The notes: generated from the letters alone by a model not told the origin. A DNA stretch of 64,000 bases from Brevibacterium album DSM 18261 (GCF_000426445.1 NZ_AUFJ01000014.1:62001-126000), one strand, 5' to 3'; counted from the first letter of the stretch, positions 7,911-16,426 are shown. Translations and numbers: made by a program.

Positions 7911-9485
7911 GTGCCAACGCAAGACAAGGCGAAGACGCAGTCCGGGGAGGACACCCTCGGTCCGCTCATGCGCCTCCTCGTCGTCATCGAGAAGGCCGGC
8001 AACAGGCTGCCGCATCCGTTCTGGCTGTTCCTGAGCCTCGCCGCGATCGTCATGATCCTCTCCGCGAGCCTCGCGGCCGTGGGCGTGGAGGCCGTGAATC
8101 CGGCGACGGGGGAGACGGTCACCGTCACCAACCTGCTCTCCATGGAATCGCTGCGCATCCTCGTGAGCGAGGCGACGAACAACTTCGTCACCTTCCCGCC
8201 GCTGGGCCTCGTGCTCGTCGTCCTGCTGGGCGTGGCAGTCGCGGAGCGCTCCGGCCTCATCCCCGCGGTGCTGCGCGGCACCCTCGCCAACGCCTCGCCC
8301 AAGTGGATCACGTTCCTCGTGGCACTGGCCGGCAGCGCGGCCTCCATCGCCTCGGACGCCTCGTACATGATCATGATCCCGCTGGGCGGGCTCGCGTTCA
8401 AGGCCGTGGGCCGCAATCCGCTGCTGGGCTGCGTCGTCGCGTACGCCGCGACCTCGGGCGGCTACTCCGCCGCGCCCTTCGTCAACTCCCTCGACGCGAT
8501 CCTCGGCGGGCTCTCCACCTCGGCGGCGCAGATCATCGACCCCGAGTACGTGGTCACGCCGGTGGCGAACCTGTACTTCAACATGGCCTCGATGCTCGTC
8601 GTCGCCGCCGCGGTCACGCTCATGACCGAGCTCGTGCTCTCCAAGCGCGCGGACACCATCGAGCTCGACCCGCCGGACGAGGACGACCCGGAGGAGCTCG
8701 ACATGAGCATCCGACTCGAGGCCAAGGAGAAGCGCGGCCTCGTCATCGCCGCGATCGCGCTTCTCGTGTGCATCGGCCTGTTGGTGTCGCTGGCCCTGCC
8801 GGCGGACTCCTTCCTGCGCGACGAGGAGGGTGCCTTCGGTCCGCAGTCCGGCCTCATGGCCGGCATCGCCGCGATCATCGGCTTCGGCTTCTTCGTCCTC
8901 GGCATCGTGTACGGCTACGCCACCCGCACCATCACCCGGATGTCGGACATCCCGGAGATGATGGCGAAGGGCCTGGCGCCGTTCGTCCCCGTGCTCGTCC
9001 TGTTCTTCGCGGCCAGCCAGTTCCTCGCGATGTTCAAGATGTCGGGCCTGGGCGAGATCCTCGCGATCCGCGGAGCGGACTTCTTCGGCGGGCTCGAGAC
9101 CGGCACCTTCGTCATCCTGCTCGGCGGCTGGCTGCTCGTGGCCCTCGGGGCGCTCTTCATCACCTCGGGCTCCGGACTGTGGACGCTCATGGGCCCGGTG
9201 CTCGTGCCCATGTTCATGCTCCTGCACATCTCGCCGGAGACCACGCAGGCCCTCTACCGGATCGGCGATTCGACGACGAACATCATCTCGCCCATGAGCC
9301 CGTACTTCATCGTGGTGCTCGGCTTCATCCAGCGGTACAAGAGGTCCGCGGGAATCGGGACGCTGCTGTCGTTCACGATCCCGCTGTCGTTCGCGATGTT
9401 CGTGCTGTGGGGCGCGTTCTTCTTCGCCTGGTGGGGCCTGGGCATCCCGTGGGGTCCTGGCGCGCCCATCGACTACGCGCACTGA
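7911..9485 (+). CDS. AbgT family transporter
   Basis: This ~524-residue polytopic membrane protein belongs to the AbgT family, known for p-aminobenzoyl-glutamate uptake in E. coli and for sulfonamide/PABA export in MtrF-type members. Recognisable family features include an N-terminal RLPHPFWLF segment, the stretch SDASYMIMIPLGG, the re-entrant-loop signature AATSGGYSAAPF, and a C-terminal GDSTTNIISPMSPYF. About 11-13 hydrophobic segments are visible. The GTG at 7911 has a good GGAG site 6 nt upstream; ATG 7899 is the alternative. A TACTCT -10 box lies at 7862. It stands alone between terminator-like palindromes. The substrate is not predictable. Confidence 0.9.
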   Translation: MPTQDKAKTQSGEDTLGPLMRLLVVIEKAGNRLPHPFWLFLSLAAIVMILSASLAAVGVEAVNPATGETVTVTNLLSMESLRILVSEATNNFVTFPPLGLVLVVLLGVAVAERSGLIPAVLRGTLANASPKWITFLVALAGSAASIASDASYMIMIPLGGLAFKAVGRNPLLGCVVAYAATSGGYSAAPFVNSLDAILGGLSTSAAQIIDPEYVVTPVANLYFNMASMLVVAAAVTLMTELVLSKRADTIELDPPDEDDPEELDMSIRLEAKEKRGLVIAAIALLVCIGLLVSLALPADSFLRDEEGAFGPQSGLMAGIAAIIGFGFFVLGIVYGYATRTITRMSDIPEMMAKGLAPFVPVLVLFFAASQFLAMFKMSGLGEILAIRGADFFGGLETGTFVILLGGWLLVALGALFITSGSGLWTLMGPVLVPMFMLLHISPETTQALYRIGDSTTNIISPMSPYFIVVLGFIQRYKRSAGIGTLLSFTIPLSFAMFVLWGAFFFAWWGLGIPWGPGAPIDYAH

Positions 9486-9515
9486 GGCACGCCGAGGCGG
9501 AGGTCCGCTCAGCGG

Positions 9516-9545
9516 CGCCGGCCGCGCCCCGGGGCGCGGCCGGCG
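9516..9545. terminator. 30-bp perfect GC palindrome (terminator)
   Basis: Bases 9516-9545 form a perfect inverted repeat composed only of G and C, 30 bp after the AbgT stop. It is probably the transcription terminator. Confidence 0.65.
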
Positions 9546-9682
9546 TGCGCGACGGCGCGGCCTGCGAGGTCACGGCTGGAGAACGATCCTCGCAGCGGGC
9601 GGGAATTATGAGCGTTCGTCTCAGGTTGACTCCATAGGATGGACACCATCGAGACCACGACATATCAGGGGAAAGGATCCCA

Positions 9683-10495
9683 ATGAGCAATCCGCTCGTG
9701 CGCCGCGGCCTCAACGAGGGCATCAAGGCGGGCCAGACGCCCAACCGCATTCCGGCACCCGCGCCGGAGGACCTGCAGAGCATGTACGACGCCCCGTCGT
9801 ACCAGCCGCAGCAGCCCGCCGCCGAACGCGCGATGACCTATGACGACGTCCTCATGAAGTCCGGCATGTGCTTCGCCGTGCTCCTCGCGGGCGCGGTGAT
9901 CGGCTGGATCGTGCCGGTGCTGGCCTTCCCCGCGATGCTGGTGGGCCTGGTCCTCGGACTGATCGTCGCGTTCAAGAAGGAGCCGAGCCCCGCGCTCGTC
10001 CTCGTCTACGCCGCGGTCCAGGGCGCCTTCCTGGGCGGCATCTCCGTCACCTTCGAGGCGCTGTACCCCGGCATCGTCATGCAGGCGGTGCTCGGCACGC
10101 TGAGCGTCTTCTTCGTGATGTTCGGGCTGTTCAAGTTCAAGATCATCCGCATGAGCTCGGGCTTCATGAAGTTCCTCATGCTCGCTGTGGGCGGCTATGC
10201 GGTCTTCTCCCTCGTGAACTTCGGCTTCGCGATGTTCAGCGGCGGGGCGATGAACGCTCGCACGATGGAGATCTCGATCATGGGGATCACGATGCCCCTG
10301 GGCGTCCTCATCTCCGGCGTCGCGGTGATCCTCGCGGCGCTCACGCTCGTGAGCGACTTCCACATGATCGAGGAGGGCGTCAAGCACCGCATCCCCGAGA
10401 AGTACTCCTGGGTCTGCGCGTTCTCGATCATGGTGACCCTCATCTGGCTCTACATCGAGATCCTGCGCCTCCTGTCCTACTTCAGGCAGAACTGA
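9683..10495 (+). CDS. Bax inhibitor-1/YccA family membrane protein
   Basis: This 270-residue protein has a ~60-residue soluble N-terminus rich in Pro, Gln and Ala, then about seven transmembrane segments. It ends with the BI-1 hallmark region, including LTLVSDFHMIEEGVKH and the terminal helix IMVTLIWLYIEILRLLSYF. Bacterial BI-1/YccA proteins are proposed calcium-leak channels or protease modulators; the role here is unknown. A clear AAAGGA site precedes the ATG and a TAGGAT -10 box lies about 45 bp upstream. The neighbouring genes give no functional clue. Confidence 0.9.
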   Translation: MSNPLVRRGLNEGIKAGQTPNRIPAPAPEDLQSMYDAPSYQPQQPAAERAMTYDDVLMKSGMCFAVLLAGAVIGWIVPVLAFPAMLVGLVLGLIVAFKKEPSPALVLVYAAVQGAFLGGISVTFEALYPGIVMQAVLGTLSVFFVMFGLFKFKIIRMSSGFMKFLMLAVGGYAVFSLVNFGFAMFSGGAMNARTMEISIMGITMPLGVLISGVAVILAALTLVSDFHMIEEGVKHRIPEKYSWVCAFSIMVTLIWLYIEILRLLSYFRQN

Positions 10496-10550
10496 CCCGA
10501 GGATCTCACAGGCCGCCGGCCGCTCGGCGACGGCCGGGACGGGGCGGACG

Positions 10551-10850
10551 ATGACGAACGATGCGCAGGCGGCGGATCTCCACGAGGAGATCCGCCGCCT
10601 GCGCATCCGTGTGACGGGCCTGACCGCGGCCGCGCTGGATGCCGGGGCGCGCACAGCCGTGCGCGCGGCCCTGCGGGAGCTCGCGGAGCTCTCCGCGGAG
10701 GCTCGCCCCGTTCCCGACCTCGGCGACAGGGTGCTCGCGGACCAGCTCGTGGTGCTCCTGTCCGACTGCCTGCCGGAGTACGGGGCACCGGAGCCGGCGA
10801 CGGCAGAGGCCCTGCGGATCGCGGTGCGGCTGCGTCGCGCGCTGCCCTGA
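10551..10850 (+). CDS. Hypothetical 99-residue helical protein
   Basis: I do not recognise this protein. It is Ala/Leu/Arg/Glu-rich and probably all-helical, with no transmembrane segment. Its coding nature is supported by a strong G/C third-position bias throughout. The gene starts 55 bp after the BI-1 gene without an obvious terminator between them, so it may be co-transcribed. Its ribosome-binding site is weak (GGGGCGG). Codons 4-19 lie in a perfect 21-bp inverted repeat that would fold into a very stable hairpin right after the start codon, which should strongly affect translation. Confidence 0.6.
   Translation: MTNDAQAADLHEEIRRLRIRVTGLTAAALDAGARTAVRAALRELAELSAEARPVPDLGDRVLADQLVVLLSDCLPEYGAPEPATAEALRIAVRLRRALP
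10560..10607 (+). repeat. Perfect 21-bp inverted repeat inside a coding region
   Basis: Bases 10560-10580 and 10587-10607 are exact reverse complements around a 6-nt CACGAG loop. The structure starts 9 nt after the ATG of the 99-residue gene. It could act as a terminator for the upstream gene, a translation block or a protein-binding site. Confidence 0.8.
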
Positions 10851-10919
10851 GGCCGGCCGCGGAGGAGACGGACCGTGCCCGAGGCGTGGGCACGGGTACA
10901 TCGTTCTGCCAGCGTTGTG

Positions 10920-10925
10920 TATCCT
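10920..10925 (+). promoter_or_regulatory. -10 box of the symporter operon
   Basis: TATCCT lies 7 nt before the ATG at 10933, with no ribosome-binding site between them, so the operon mRNA is probably leaderless. Confidence 0.55.
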
Positions 10926-10932
10926 CCCTCAC

Positions 10933-11067
10933 ATGTTCGGTCTTCCTGCCTTCACCTCCGCCGTGATATTCGGCATCCCCGCCGCCTGGGCGGTCTACAC
11001 GCTCGTCTTCGTCTGGGCCTCCCGCGGCTGGTCCCGTGAGGACGTGAAGGAGGCGGGTGAGCAGTGA
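10933..11067 (+). CDS. Small symporter-associated membrane protein
   Basis: This 44-residue protein has one hydrophobic helix (about residues 8-30) followed by a charged tail ending VKEAGEQ. It resembles the tiny accessory proteins found directly in front of some sodium:solute symporter genes (as YhdT accompanies PanF). Its stop overlaps the GTG start of the symporter gene (GTGA at 11064), so translation is coupled. The ATG follows a TATCCT -10 box by 7 nt. The gene is real by position and coupling; a role as symporter subunit or chaperone is inferred. Confidence 0.65.
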   Translation: MFGLPAFTSAVIFGIPAAWAVYTLVFVWASRGWSREDVKEAGEQ

Positions 11068-12659
11068 GCATCGAACTCGTCTTCCTCATCATCTACTTCG
11101 CCGCGATGGGCGCGATCGGCGTCTGGTCCGTGAGGAAGGGCAGCGGCGATTCCGAGGGCTTCCTGCTGGGCGGGCGCAGCCTCGGGCCCGCTGTGACAGC
11201 GCTGCGCCTGCAGAGCTCCTCGATGTCCGGCTACATGTTCCTCGGGGCCGGCTCCCTGGGCAACACGCAGGGCTACTTCGGCATGTGGTACGCGATGGGC
11301 GACATCGGCGGCGGCGTGCTCAACCTCTCGATCCTCGGCCGGCGGATGCGCAAGCTCTCGCAGATGCTGGGTTCGCTCACCTCCATCGAGTACCTCGAGC
11401 AGCGCTATCCCTCGAAGTGGACGCGGATGATCGCGGCCCCCATCGCGGTGTTCTGCATCTTCTTCTACGTCATGAGCCAGTTCATCGGCGGCGGCCGGGG
11501 GCTGGAGATGGTCACGGGGATCCCGTACGCGTGGGCGCTGCTCATCGCGGTGGGCGTGATCGTGTTCTACACCTTCCTGGGCGGGTACCTGGCTGTTGCG
11601 TACACGGACTTCGTGCAGGCGATCATCATGCTCATCGGCATGCTGTGGATCTTCATCGCGACGATGATGGCGGTGGGCGGTCTCACGGCGGGCAATGCGC
11701 GCATCGCGGAGATCAACCCGAATCTGCTGACGATGTTCGGGCCCGATGGCTATCAGGGCAATGAGTGGGGCATCATCATCGGCGCGGTGCTCATCTTCTC
11801 GATCGGCTACCTGGGCTGGCCGCACGTGGTCGTGAGCCATATGGCGATGAAGAAGCCGTCCGTCGCCCGCCGCGCGAGCCTCTACGCCACGGGCTTCAAC
11901 CTCCTGTTCATCCCGGCGCCCTACATCATCGGCCTCATGGCGCTGCTGATCGTGCCGGGACTGACCAACCCGGAGCTCGCGATCTTCGAGGTGGCGGACA
12001 CGGTGCTGCCGGCGTTCGCGGTCGGCATCGTGATGGCGGCGATCATGGCCGCGATCATGTCCACGGCGGATGCGCTGCTGCTGCAGTCGGGGACCATCGC
12101 CGCACAGGACATCTACCGCCGGTTCCTCAACCCGAACATGTCGGAGAGGCAGTCGGTGTGGGTCTCGCGGATCACGGTCCTCCTGCTGGCGATCATCGGC
12201 TACGTGGTCGCGGTGAATGATCCGCCGGCGGTCGCGGCGATCGTGATCTTCTCGACGACGGTGCTGGGTGCGGCGTTCGTGCCGGTCTACATCTGTGCGG
12301 TGTGGTGGAAGAAGGCGAACACCCCGGGCGCGCTGGCCTCGATGATCACGGGGACCGTCGTGGCGGTGGGCTGGGAGCTCGGCGGGCTCACGGACCTCAC
12401 GACGATCGATCCGATGGGTTCGGGCATCGTCGCCTCGACCCTGGCGATCGTGATCGTGTCGCTCGCCACGCAGAAGTCCCACCCGGTGCCTGCGCACATC
12501 CGCGAGGCAGTGGCCGAGACGGCGAAGGTCGGTCCGATCCCGGCGCGGCTGGCGGTGACGCAGAACAGCGGTCTGGCCGGCCAGGTCCCCGTGACCGGTC
12601 CGGCCGGCCCCGTGGACGCGGCAGAGGGGCCCGGCGGCGCGGAGGCGCGTCCGCAGTGA
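11064..12659 (+). CDS. Sodium:solute symporter (SSS family)
   Basis: This 531-residue protein has about 13 transmembrane segments of the LeuT-fold SSS family (PutP/PanF/acetate-permease type). It shows the N-terminal GGRSLGP motif near residue 38, SSSMSGYMFLGA near residue 53, GGYLAVAYTDFVQ near residue 174, and the sodium-site motif AAIMSTADALLLQ near residue 332. The C-terminal ~60 residues are a soluble, Pro/Ala/Gly-rich tail. It is the middle gene of a three-gene set linked by GTGA overlaps: small membrane protein, symporter, 205-residue unknown. The transported solute (amino acid, carboxylate or similar) cannot be assigned. Confidence 0.88.
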   Translation: MSIELVFLIIYFAAMGAIGVWSVRKGSGDSEGFLLGGRSLGPAVTALRLQSSSMSGYMFLGAGSLGNTQGYFGMWYAMGDIGGGVLNLSILGRRMRKLSQMLGSLTSIEYLEQRYPSKWTRMIAAPIAVFCIFFYVMSQFIGGGRGLEMVTGIPYAWALLIAVGVIVFYTFLGGYLAVAYTDFVQAIIMLIGMLWIFIATMMAVGGLTAGNARIAEINPNLLTMFGPDGYQGNEWGIIIGAVLIFSIGYLGWPHVVVSHMAMKKPSVARRASLYATGFNLLFIPAPYIIGLMALLIVPGLTNPELAIFEVADTVLPAFAVGIVMAAIMAAIMSTADALLLQSGTIAAQDIYRRFLNPNMSERQSVWVSRITVLLLAIIGYVVAVNDPPAVAAIVIFSTTVLGAAFVPVYICAVWWKKANTPGALASMITGTVVAVGWELGGLTDLTTIDPMGSGIVASTLAIVIVSLATQKSHPVPAHIREAVAETAKVGPIPARLAVTQNSGLAGQVPVTGPAGPVDAAEGPGGAEARPQ

Positions 12660-13273
12660 CGGCGGAGGGAGACGCCGCCCGTCCGGAGGCGGGCGCGCTC
12701 CCGGCCCTGCCCACGGTCCTCTCCGCCGCTGAGGCCCGCTCCCGCGGACTCCACCTCCTCCTCGGCGGAGGAGCGGGCCGCTCGCGTGCGGGCGGCTGGG
12801 AGCCCGGTGCCGCAGCGCTGCGCGGTGAGGCCGAGGCGGGCCTGATCCACCACCCCATGTGGGCGGTGCGGTTCGCGGTGAGGCGGGGGCCGGCGGGCTT
12901 CGACCGCGTGCTGTGCCTCGTGGACGCCGTGACATCGACGGCGCACATGGTGTCCGAGCCGGTGCTCGCGGCTGCGGTGGAGCGCGTGCTGCGCGCCGGG
13001 GATGCGGGTGAGGGAGCCGACACCGCTGTGCCGCATCGTGAGCCTCGGGTTTCCGCCGCACAGGCCGCCGAGGCCTCACGGGCGGCGGCCGCCGCCGCGA
13101 TCCGCAAGCGCGCCAAGCTCGCCTTCCTCTTCGCCCTGGACCAGGACGGCGAGCCGCAGCTGCTCCTCAAGCCCAATTGGCATGTGCGCGCACGCGGGTC
13201 CGAGGCCTCGGCGGAGTTCCTCCTGGACGGCCTGGACGGCACGCACTACGTGATCTCCTACCGGAAGGCCTGA
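12656..13273 (+). CDS. Unknown protein translationally coupled to the symporter
   Basis: I do not recognise this 205-residue soluble protein. The GTG start overlaps the symporter stop (GTGA at 12656), which argues for a related function. The N-terminal half has alternating hydrophobic segments (MWAVRFAVRR, FDRVLCLVDAV). A helical Ala-rich stretch with basic residues follows near residues 138-160, and the end is a beta-rich domain (AKLAFLFALDQDG, QLLLKPNWHVRA, THYVISYRKA). No transmembrane segment is seen. It could be a regulatory or sensor partner of the transporter, but nothing in the sequence proves this. Confidence 0.6.
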   Translation: MTAEGDAARPEAGALPALPTVLSAAEARSRGLHLLLGGGAGRSRAGGWEPGAAALRGEAEAGLIHHPMWAVRFAVRRGPAGFDRVLCLVDAVTSTAHMVSEPVLAAAVERVLRAGDAGEGADTAVPHREPRVSAAQAAEASRAAAAAAIRKRAKLAFLFALDQDGEPQLLLKPNWHVRARGSEASAEFLLDGLDGTHYVISYRKA

Positions 13274-13310
13274 GGCCCTCGGGTCACCTGCAACATCCAC
13301 CTATAAGCGG

Positions 13311-13339
13311 CTGACTCGCGCATGCGCTTCGCCCAACCT
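13311..13339 (+). promoter_or_regulatory. Candidate promoter and operator of the XRE gene
   Basis: A CTGACT -35 box (13311-13316) and a CAACCT -10 box (13334-13339) are 17 bp apart, and the -10 box lies 7 nt before the GTG start. The spacer holds the perfect palindrome GCGCATGCGC (13318-13327), a possible autoregulatory site. Confidence 0.4.
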
Positions 13340-13346
13340 TGGATTC

Positions 13347-13649
13347 GTGGCGAATGAGGCGAGCGAGGTGGAGCGGGCGGCGTCCCGCGCGCTCGGCGAC
13401 CTGCTGCGGACCCGGCGCATGGAGAAGGCGCTGTCCCAGGAGAAGCTCGCGCACCAGGTCGGCATCAATCGCAACTACTATCAGCAGCTGGAATCCGGCC
13501 TCTCGCAGCGGGCCGCGCGCACTCCGGCCAATCCCACCTTCCTCATGCTCATGCGCCTGAGCGAGGCGCTCGGGGTGCCCGTGGGCGAGCTCATCGACGA
13601 GGCCATCGAGACCGGCAGGCGCGAGGTCGCCGAGCGGCTGGGGGAGTGA
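13347..13649 (+). CDS. XRE-family helix-turn-helix regulator
   Basis: This 100-residue protein consists almost entirely of a Cro/C1-type DNA-binding domain. The recognition region LSQEKLAHQVGINRNYYQQLE lies near residues 34-54, followed by NPTFLMLMRLSEALGVPVGELID, the typical fourth and fifth helices. A short charged C-terminal helix follows. No sensor domain is present. The GTG start has no Shine-Dalgarno sequence and may be leaderless. It is convergent with the DUF885 gene (16-bp gap), and its targets are unknown. A palindrome in its own promoter suggests autoregulation. Confidence 0.85.
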   Translation: MANEASEVERAASRALGDLLRTRRMEKALSQEKLAHQVGINRNYYQQLESGLSQRAARTPANPTFLMLMRLSEALGVPVGELIDEAIETGRREVAERLGE

Positions 13650-13665
13650 GGGAAGACAGCAGCGC

Positions 13666-15432
13666 TCAGAAGCCCTCCACGAGCGCCTTCTGCAGGGTGG
13701 ACAGGCCCACCGAGCCCAGGCCGAGCGCGCGCGTGTGGAAGTCCCTGAGCGAGAACACCCGGCCGTCCCGCTCCTCGCGGGCGCGCACCGCGTCCCTGAT
13801 CTGCTGCCAGATGCGCTGGCCCACGGAGTACGAGGGCGCCTGACCCGGCCAGCCCAGATAGCGCTTGAGCTCGAAGTCGAGGAAGCTGCGCTCCATCGCG
13901 ACGTTGTCGGTGAGGAACCGCCAGGCCTTCTCGCGGTCCCAGATGCCCCCGCCCACGGAGGCCGGGGCGTGCTTGCGGCAGTGCACGCCGATGTCGACGC
14001 ACACACGGGCGGCGCGCAGGCGCTGGGAGTCCAGCATGCCGAACCGGTCGCCGGGATCGGAGAGGAAGCCCAGCTCGTCCATGAGGCGCTCGGCGTAGAG
14101 CGCCCAGCCCTCGCCGTGGCCGGAGACCCACACTCCCTGCCTGCGCCAGGCGTTGAGCCTGCTCTCCATCATGACCGCAGCGCCCAGCTGCAGGTGATGA
14201 CCCGGCACGCCCTCGTGGTAGACCGTCGTCCTCTCCTGCCACGCGGAGAACGAGTCCACACCGGAGGGCACCGACCACCACATCCGGCCCGGGCGGGAGA
14301 AGTCCGAGGTGGGAGGCGTGTAGTAGATGCCGCCGGTGCCGTCCTCGAGGACCATGCACTCGATGGCGCGCACCTGCTCCGGGATGTCGAAATGGGTTCC
14401 GGTCAGCGCTGCGGTCGCCTCATCGGCCGTCTCCTGCATCCAGGTCCGCAGGGCGTCGAGCCCGTGGATGCGGCGCTCGGGGTCCGCGTCGAGCTTCGCC
14501 ATCGTCTCCGTGACCGAGGAGCCGGGGAAGAGCGCCTCCGCGATCTCCTGCTGCTCGGCGTCGATGGAGGCGAGCAGCTCCAGCCCCCACTCGTACGTCT
14601 CGTCGAGATCCACCGCGGCGCCGAGGAACTGTCGCGAGTGCAGGGCGTACTCCTCGCGGCCGACCGCATCGTCCTCGCGCGCATCGGGGAGCATCTGCTG
14701 GGCGAGGAAGTCCGCGAAGCGCGCGTACGCGGTCCGTGCGGAGCCGGCGGCATCTGCGAGCTCGGCCTGCAGGCCGGAGGAGATGTCCGCGGGGCCGGGG
14801 CGGTCCGCGGAGGCCCCGGCGACGAACCGGTCGAAGTGGCCCCCGGCCTCGGCCGCAGCCCTCGCCTGCTCGATGACGGCCTGCACCTGCACGCGCGCCG
14901 GCGACCGGCCCCCGGCGCGGGCGGCCAGCAGGGATTCGCGATGCCCGGCCAGCGCCTGGCTCACGGCGCGCAGGCGCGAGGCGTTGGCCTCCCAGTCCTC
15001 GGCCGAGGCGGTCGGCACGAGGTCGAAGAACTCGCGGATCTCCTGCACGGGGGAGGCGAGGACGTTGAATGCGGAGGCATCGGCGCCGATCGAGTGCAGC
15101 TCCCGGGTGAGGCCGAGCCGCTCGCGCAGCGCGTCCGCGGTGACGGCGTCCGTCTCATCGAAGGTCCCGGCCGCGCGCGAGGCGGATTCCGCGGCTCCGA
15201 GGGCGGCCAGCGTCCGGGCCGCGAGATCGTCGTGAGCGGCCCAGCCGCCGGGGGAGTAGTCGTCGAGCTCATCGTCGCGGCCGGGGGCGCCCACCTCGAT
15301 GCGCAGGGCGGGGGAGAGGTCGAGCATGCCGCGGAAGTGAGCCTCGGCCACCTCGTCGACCGGAGTGGGCGTGCGGGGAGTGGCGCTGTCGGCCGCCGTG
15401 CCGGCCGCCTGCTCAGTGATCTGCTCTGTCAT
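13666..15432 (-). CDS. DUF885 family protein, probable metallopeptidase
   Basis: This 588-residue protein belongs to the DUF885 family, which contains a HEGVPGHH motif (near residue 405) and HGEGWALYAERL (near residue 438) resembling the zinc-binding elements of gluzincin peptidases. N-terminal residues 1-60 are poorly ordered. A family-typical C-terminus includes VPSYSVG-like and RDFHTRALGLGSVGL segments. No signal peptide is visible, so it is probably cytoplasmic. The ATG lies 6 nt after a TAGGCT -10 box, which indicates a leaderless mRNA. Substrates of this family are not established. It is likely a single-gene unit. Confidence 0.85.
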   Translation of the reverse strand: MTEQITEQAAGTAADSATPRTPTPVDEVAEAHFRGMLDLSPALRIEVGAPGRDDELDDYSPGGWAAHDDLAARTLAALGAAESASRAAGTFDETDAVTADALRERLGLTRELHSIGADASAFNVLASPVQEIREFFDLVPTASAEDWEANASRLRAVSQALAGHRESLLAARAGGRSPARVQVQAVIEQARAAAEAGGHFDRFVAGASADRPGPADISSGLQAELADAAGSARTAYARFADFLAQQMLPDAREDDAVGREEYALHSRQFLGAAVDLDETYEWGLELLASIDAEQQEIAEALFPGSSVTETMAKLDADPERRIHGLDALRTWMQETADEATAALTGTHFDIPEQVRAIECMVLEDGTGGIYYTPPTSDFSRPGRMWWSVPSGVDSFSAWQERTTVYHEGVPGHHLQLGAAVMMESRLNAWRRQGVWVSGHGEGWALYAERLMDELGFLSDPGDRFGMLDSQRLRAARVCVDIGVHCRKHAPASVGGGIWDREKAWRFLTDNVAMERSFLDFELKRYLGWPGQAPSYSVGQRIWQQIRDAVRAREERDGRVFSLRDFHTRALGLGSVGLSTLQKALVEGF

Positions 15433-15438
15433 GCGGCC

Positions 15439-15444
15439 AGCCTA
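15439..15444 (-). promoter_or_regulatory. -10 box of the DUF885 gene
   Basis: TAGGCT on the minus strand is 6 nt upstream of the ATG at 15432; the transcript is probably leaderless. Confidence 0.55.
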
Positions 15445-15593
15445 CTCATGACGGGGCCGCCGCGCCGTCCCCGCCGGGACGGCGCGGCGGCGCTGGTGTC
15501 GGCGCGAAGCGCTGCGCGGGCTGCCGAACGGGACGCTGTGCGGGCTGTGATGCGGGCTGCCGAGCGGACTTGCGACGCCGACCCGGGCGCGCC

Positions 15594-15932
15594 TCAGCGC
15601 TGCGCGGGCTCTGCGATGCGCCTGAGCGCCTCGAGATGGCGTTGCCAGCGGGTCAGGCCTTCCGCGGTGAGGGAGAGGGTGGTGCGCGGCCGCTTGCCCA
15701 CGAAGCCCTTCGACGCCTTCACGAGCCCCGCCCTCTCCAGCTCGGCGACCTGCTTGGAGAGCACGGAATCGCTCACCTGCAGCTCATCGCGCAGCTGTCC
15801 GAAGGGCGCGCTCTCCACCGCGGCGAGGGCGGCGGCGAGGGAGAAGCGGACGGGATGGGCGAGCGTGCTCTCGAGCGCGAACCGGGGGTGCTGGGCGGTG
15901 CCCTCGGAGTGGGGCGCGGTCTCCGAGGTCAT
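15594..15932 (-). CDS. Winged-helix transcriptional regulator
   Basis: This 112-residue protein has a single winged-helix domain of the type used by small MarR/ArsR-like repressors (PF13601-like). The helical core LAHPVRFSLAAAL lies near residue 24, the recognition region LQVSDSVLSKQVAELERAGLVKA near residue 50, and the wing GKRPRTTLSLTAEGL near residue 78. The ATG overlaps the stop of the upstream membrane-protein gene (ATGA at 15929-15932), so the two are co-translated. Paired AAGTAYTT boxes over the shared promoter are the likely operator. The ligand is unknown. Confidence 0.85.
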   Translation of the reverse strand: MTSETAPHSEGTAQHPRFALESTLAHPVRFSLAAALAAVESAPFGQLRDELQVSDSVLSKQVAELERAGLVKASKGFVGKRPRTTLSLTAEGLTRWQRHLEALRRIAEPAQR

Positions 15933-16426
15933 CCCGCACCCCCCGACTGCCGTGCCTTCTTCGCCTCGGTCGTCACGGCGATCATGAAGACGACGATGAA
16001 CGCCGGTGCGAGGACGAGGCCCAGGGCCGTCGCGCCGAGGAACATGCCGAGGACCCACAGGGCGGCCCAGACGGCCATGTACATCAGCCAGCGGCGGCCG
16101 AGGCCGCGGCGCCACCGCTCCCGGAACACCAGCATCGCGAGCACCGCGGCGAGGATCCAGGCGAAGGAGAAGAGGAGGATCGTGAGGAAGGGCGGCAGCG
16201 CAGCAGGCGGCGCGGTCATGTGCGGTGCGAGGTGCGTGGCGAGGGTCGCGAACGAGCCGACCGTGCAGAGGACGCCGTAGCCGATCAGCGCGGCCGGGAC
16301 GGGGGCCGGGAGCGTGCGGGCGGCCTCGGCGGCCTGTGCGAGCAGCGCCTGCGCCTGCTCGGGGGTGGGCGCCTGTGCGGCTCCGGACTCGGATGAGGCT
16401 GGGCGTTCGGGATGTGCGTGTGACAT
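15929..16426 (-). CDS. Membrane protein paired with winged-helix regulator
   Basis: I do not recognise this 165-residue protein. An Ala/Pro/Glu-rich soluble N-terminus (~40 residues) is followed by four hydrophobic segments near residues 44-65, 78-102, 112-130 and 135-152, and a basic C-terminus. It is translated in an overlapping pair with a small repressor, an arrangement common for one-component regulation of membrane or stress proteins in Actinobacteria. It starts at ATG 16426 with GGAG-like sequence upstream. The two-gene operon is preceded by a promoter with two repeated boxes. Confidence 0.65.
   Translation of the reverse strand: MSHAHPERPASSESGAAQAPTPEQAQALLAQAAEAARTLPAPVPAALIGYGVLCTVGSFATLATHLAPHMTAPPAALPPFLTILLFSFAWILAAVLAMLVFRERWRRGLGRRWLMYMAVWAALWVLGMFLGATALGLVLAPAFIVVFMIAVTTEAKKARQSGGAG

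Noticed and set aside
6528-9482. 984-codon minus-strand open frame over ino1 and the AbgT gene
   Set aside because: The translation is His/Arg/Glu-rich noise opposite two clear genes, with no family features.
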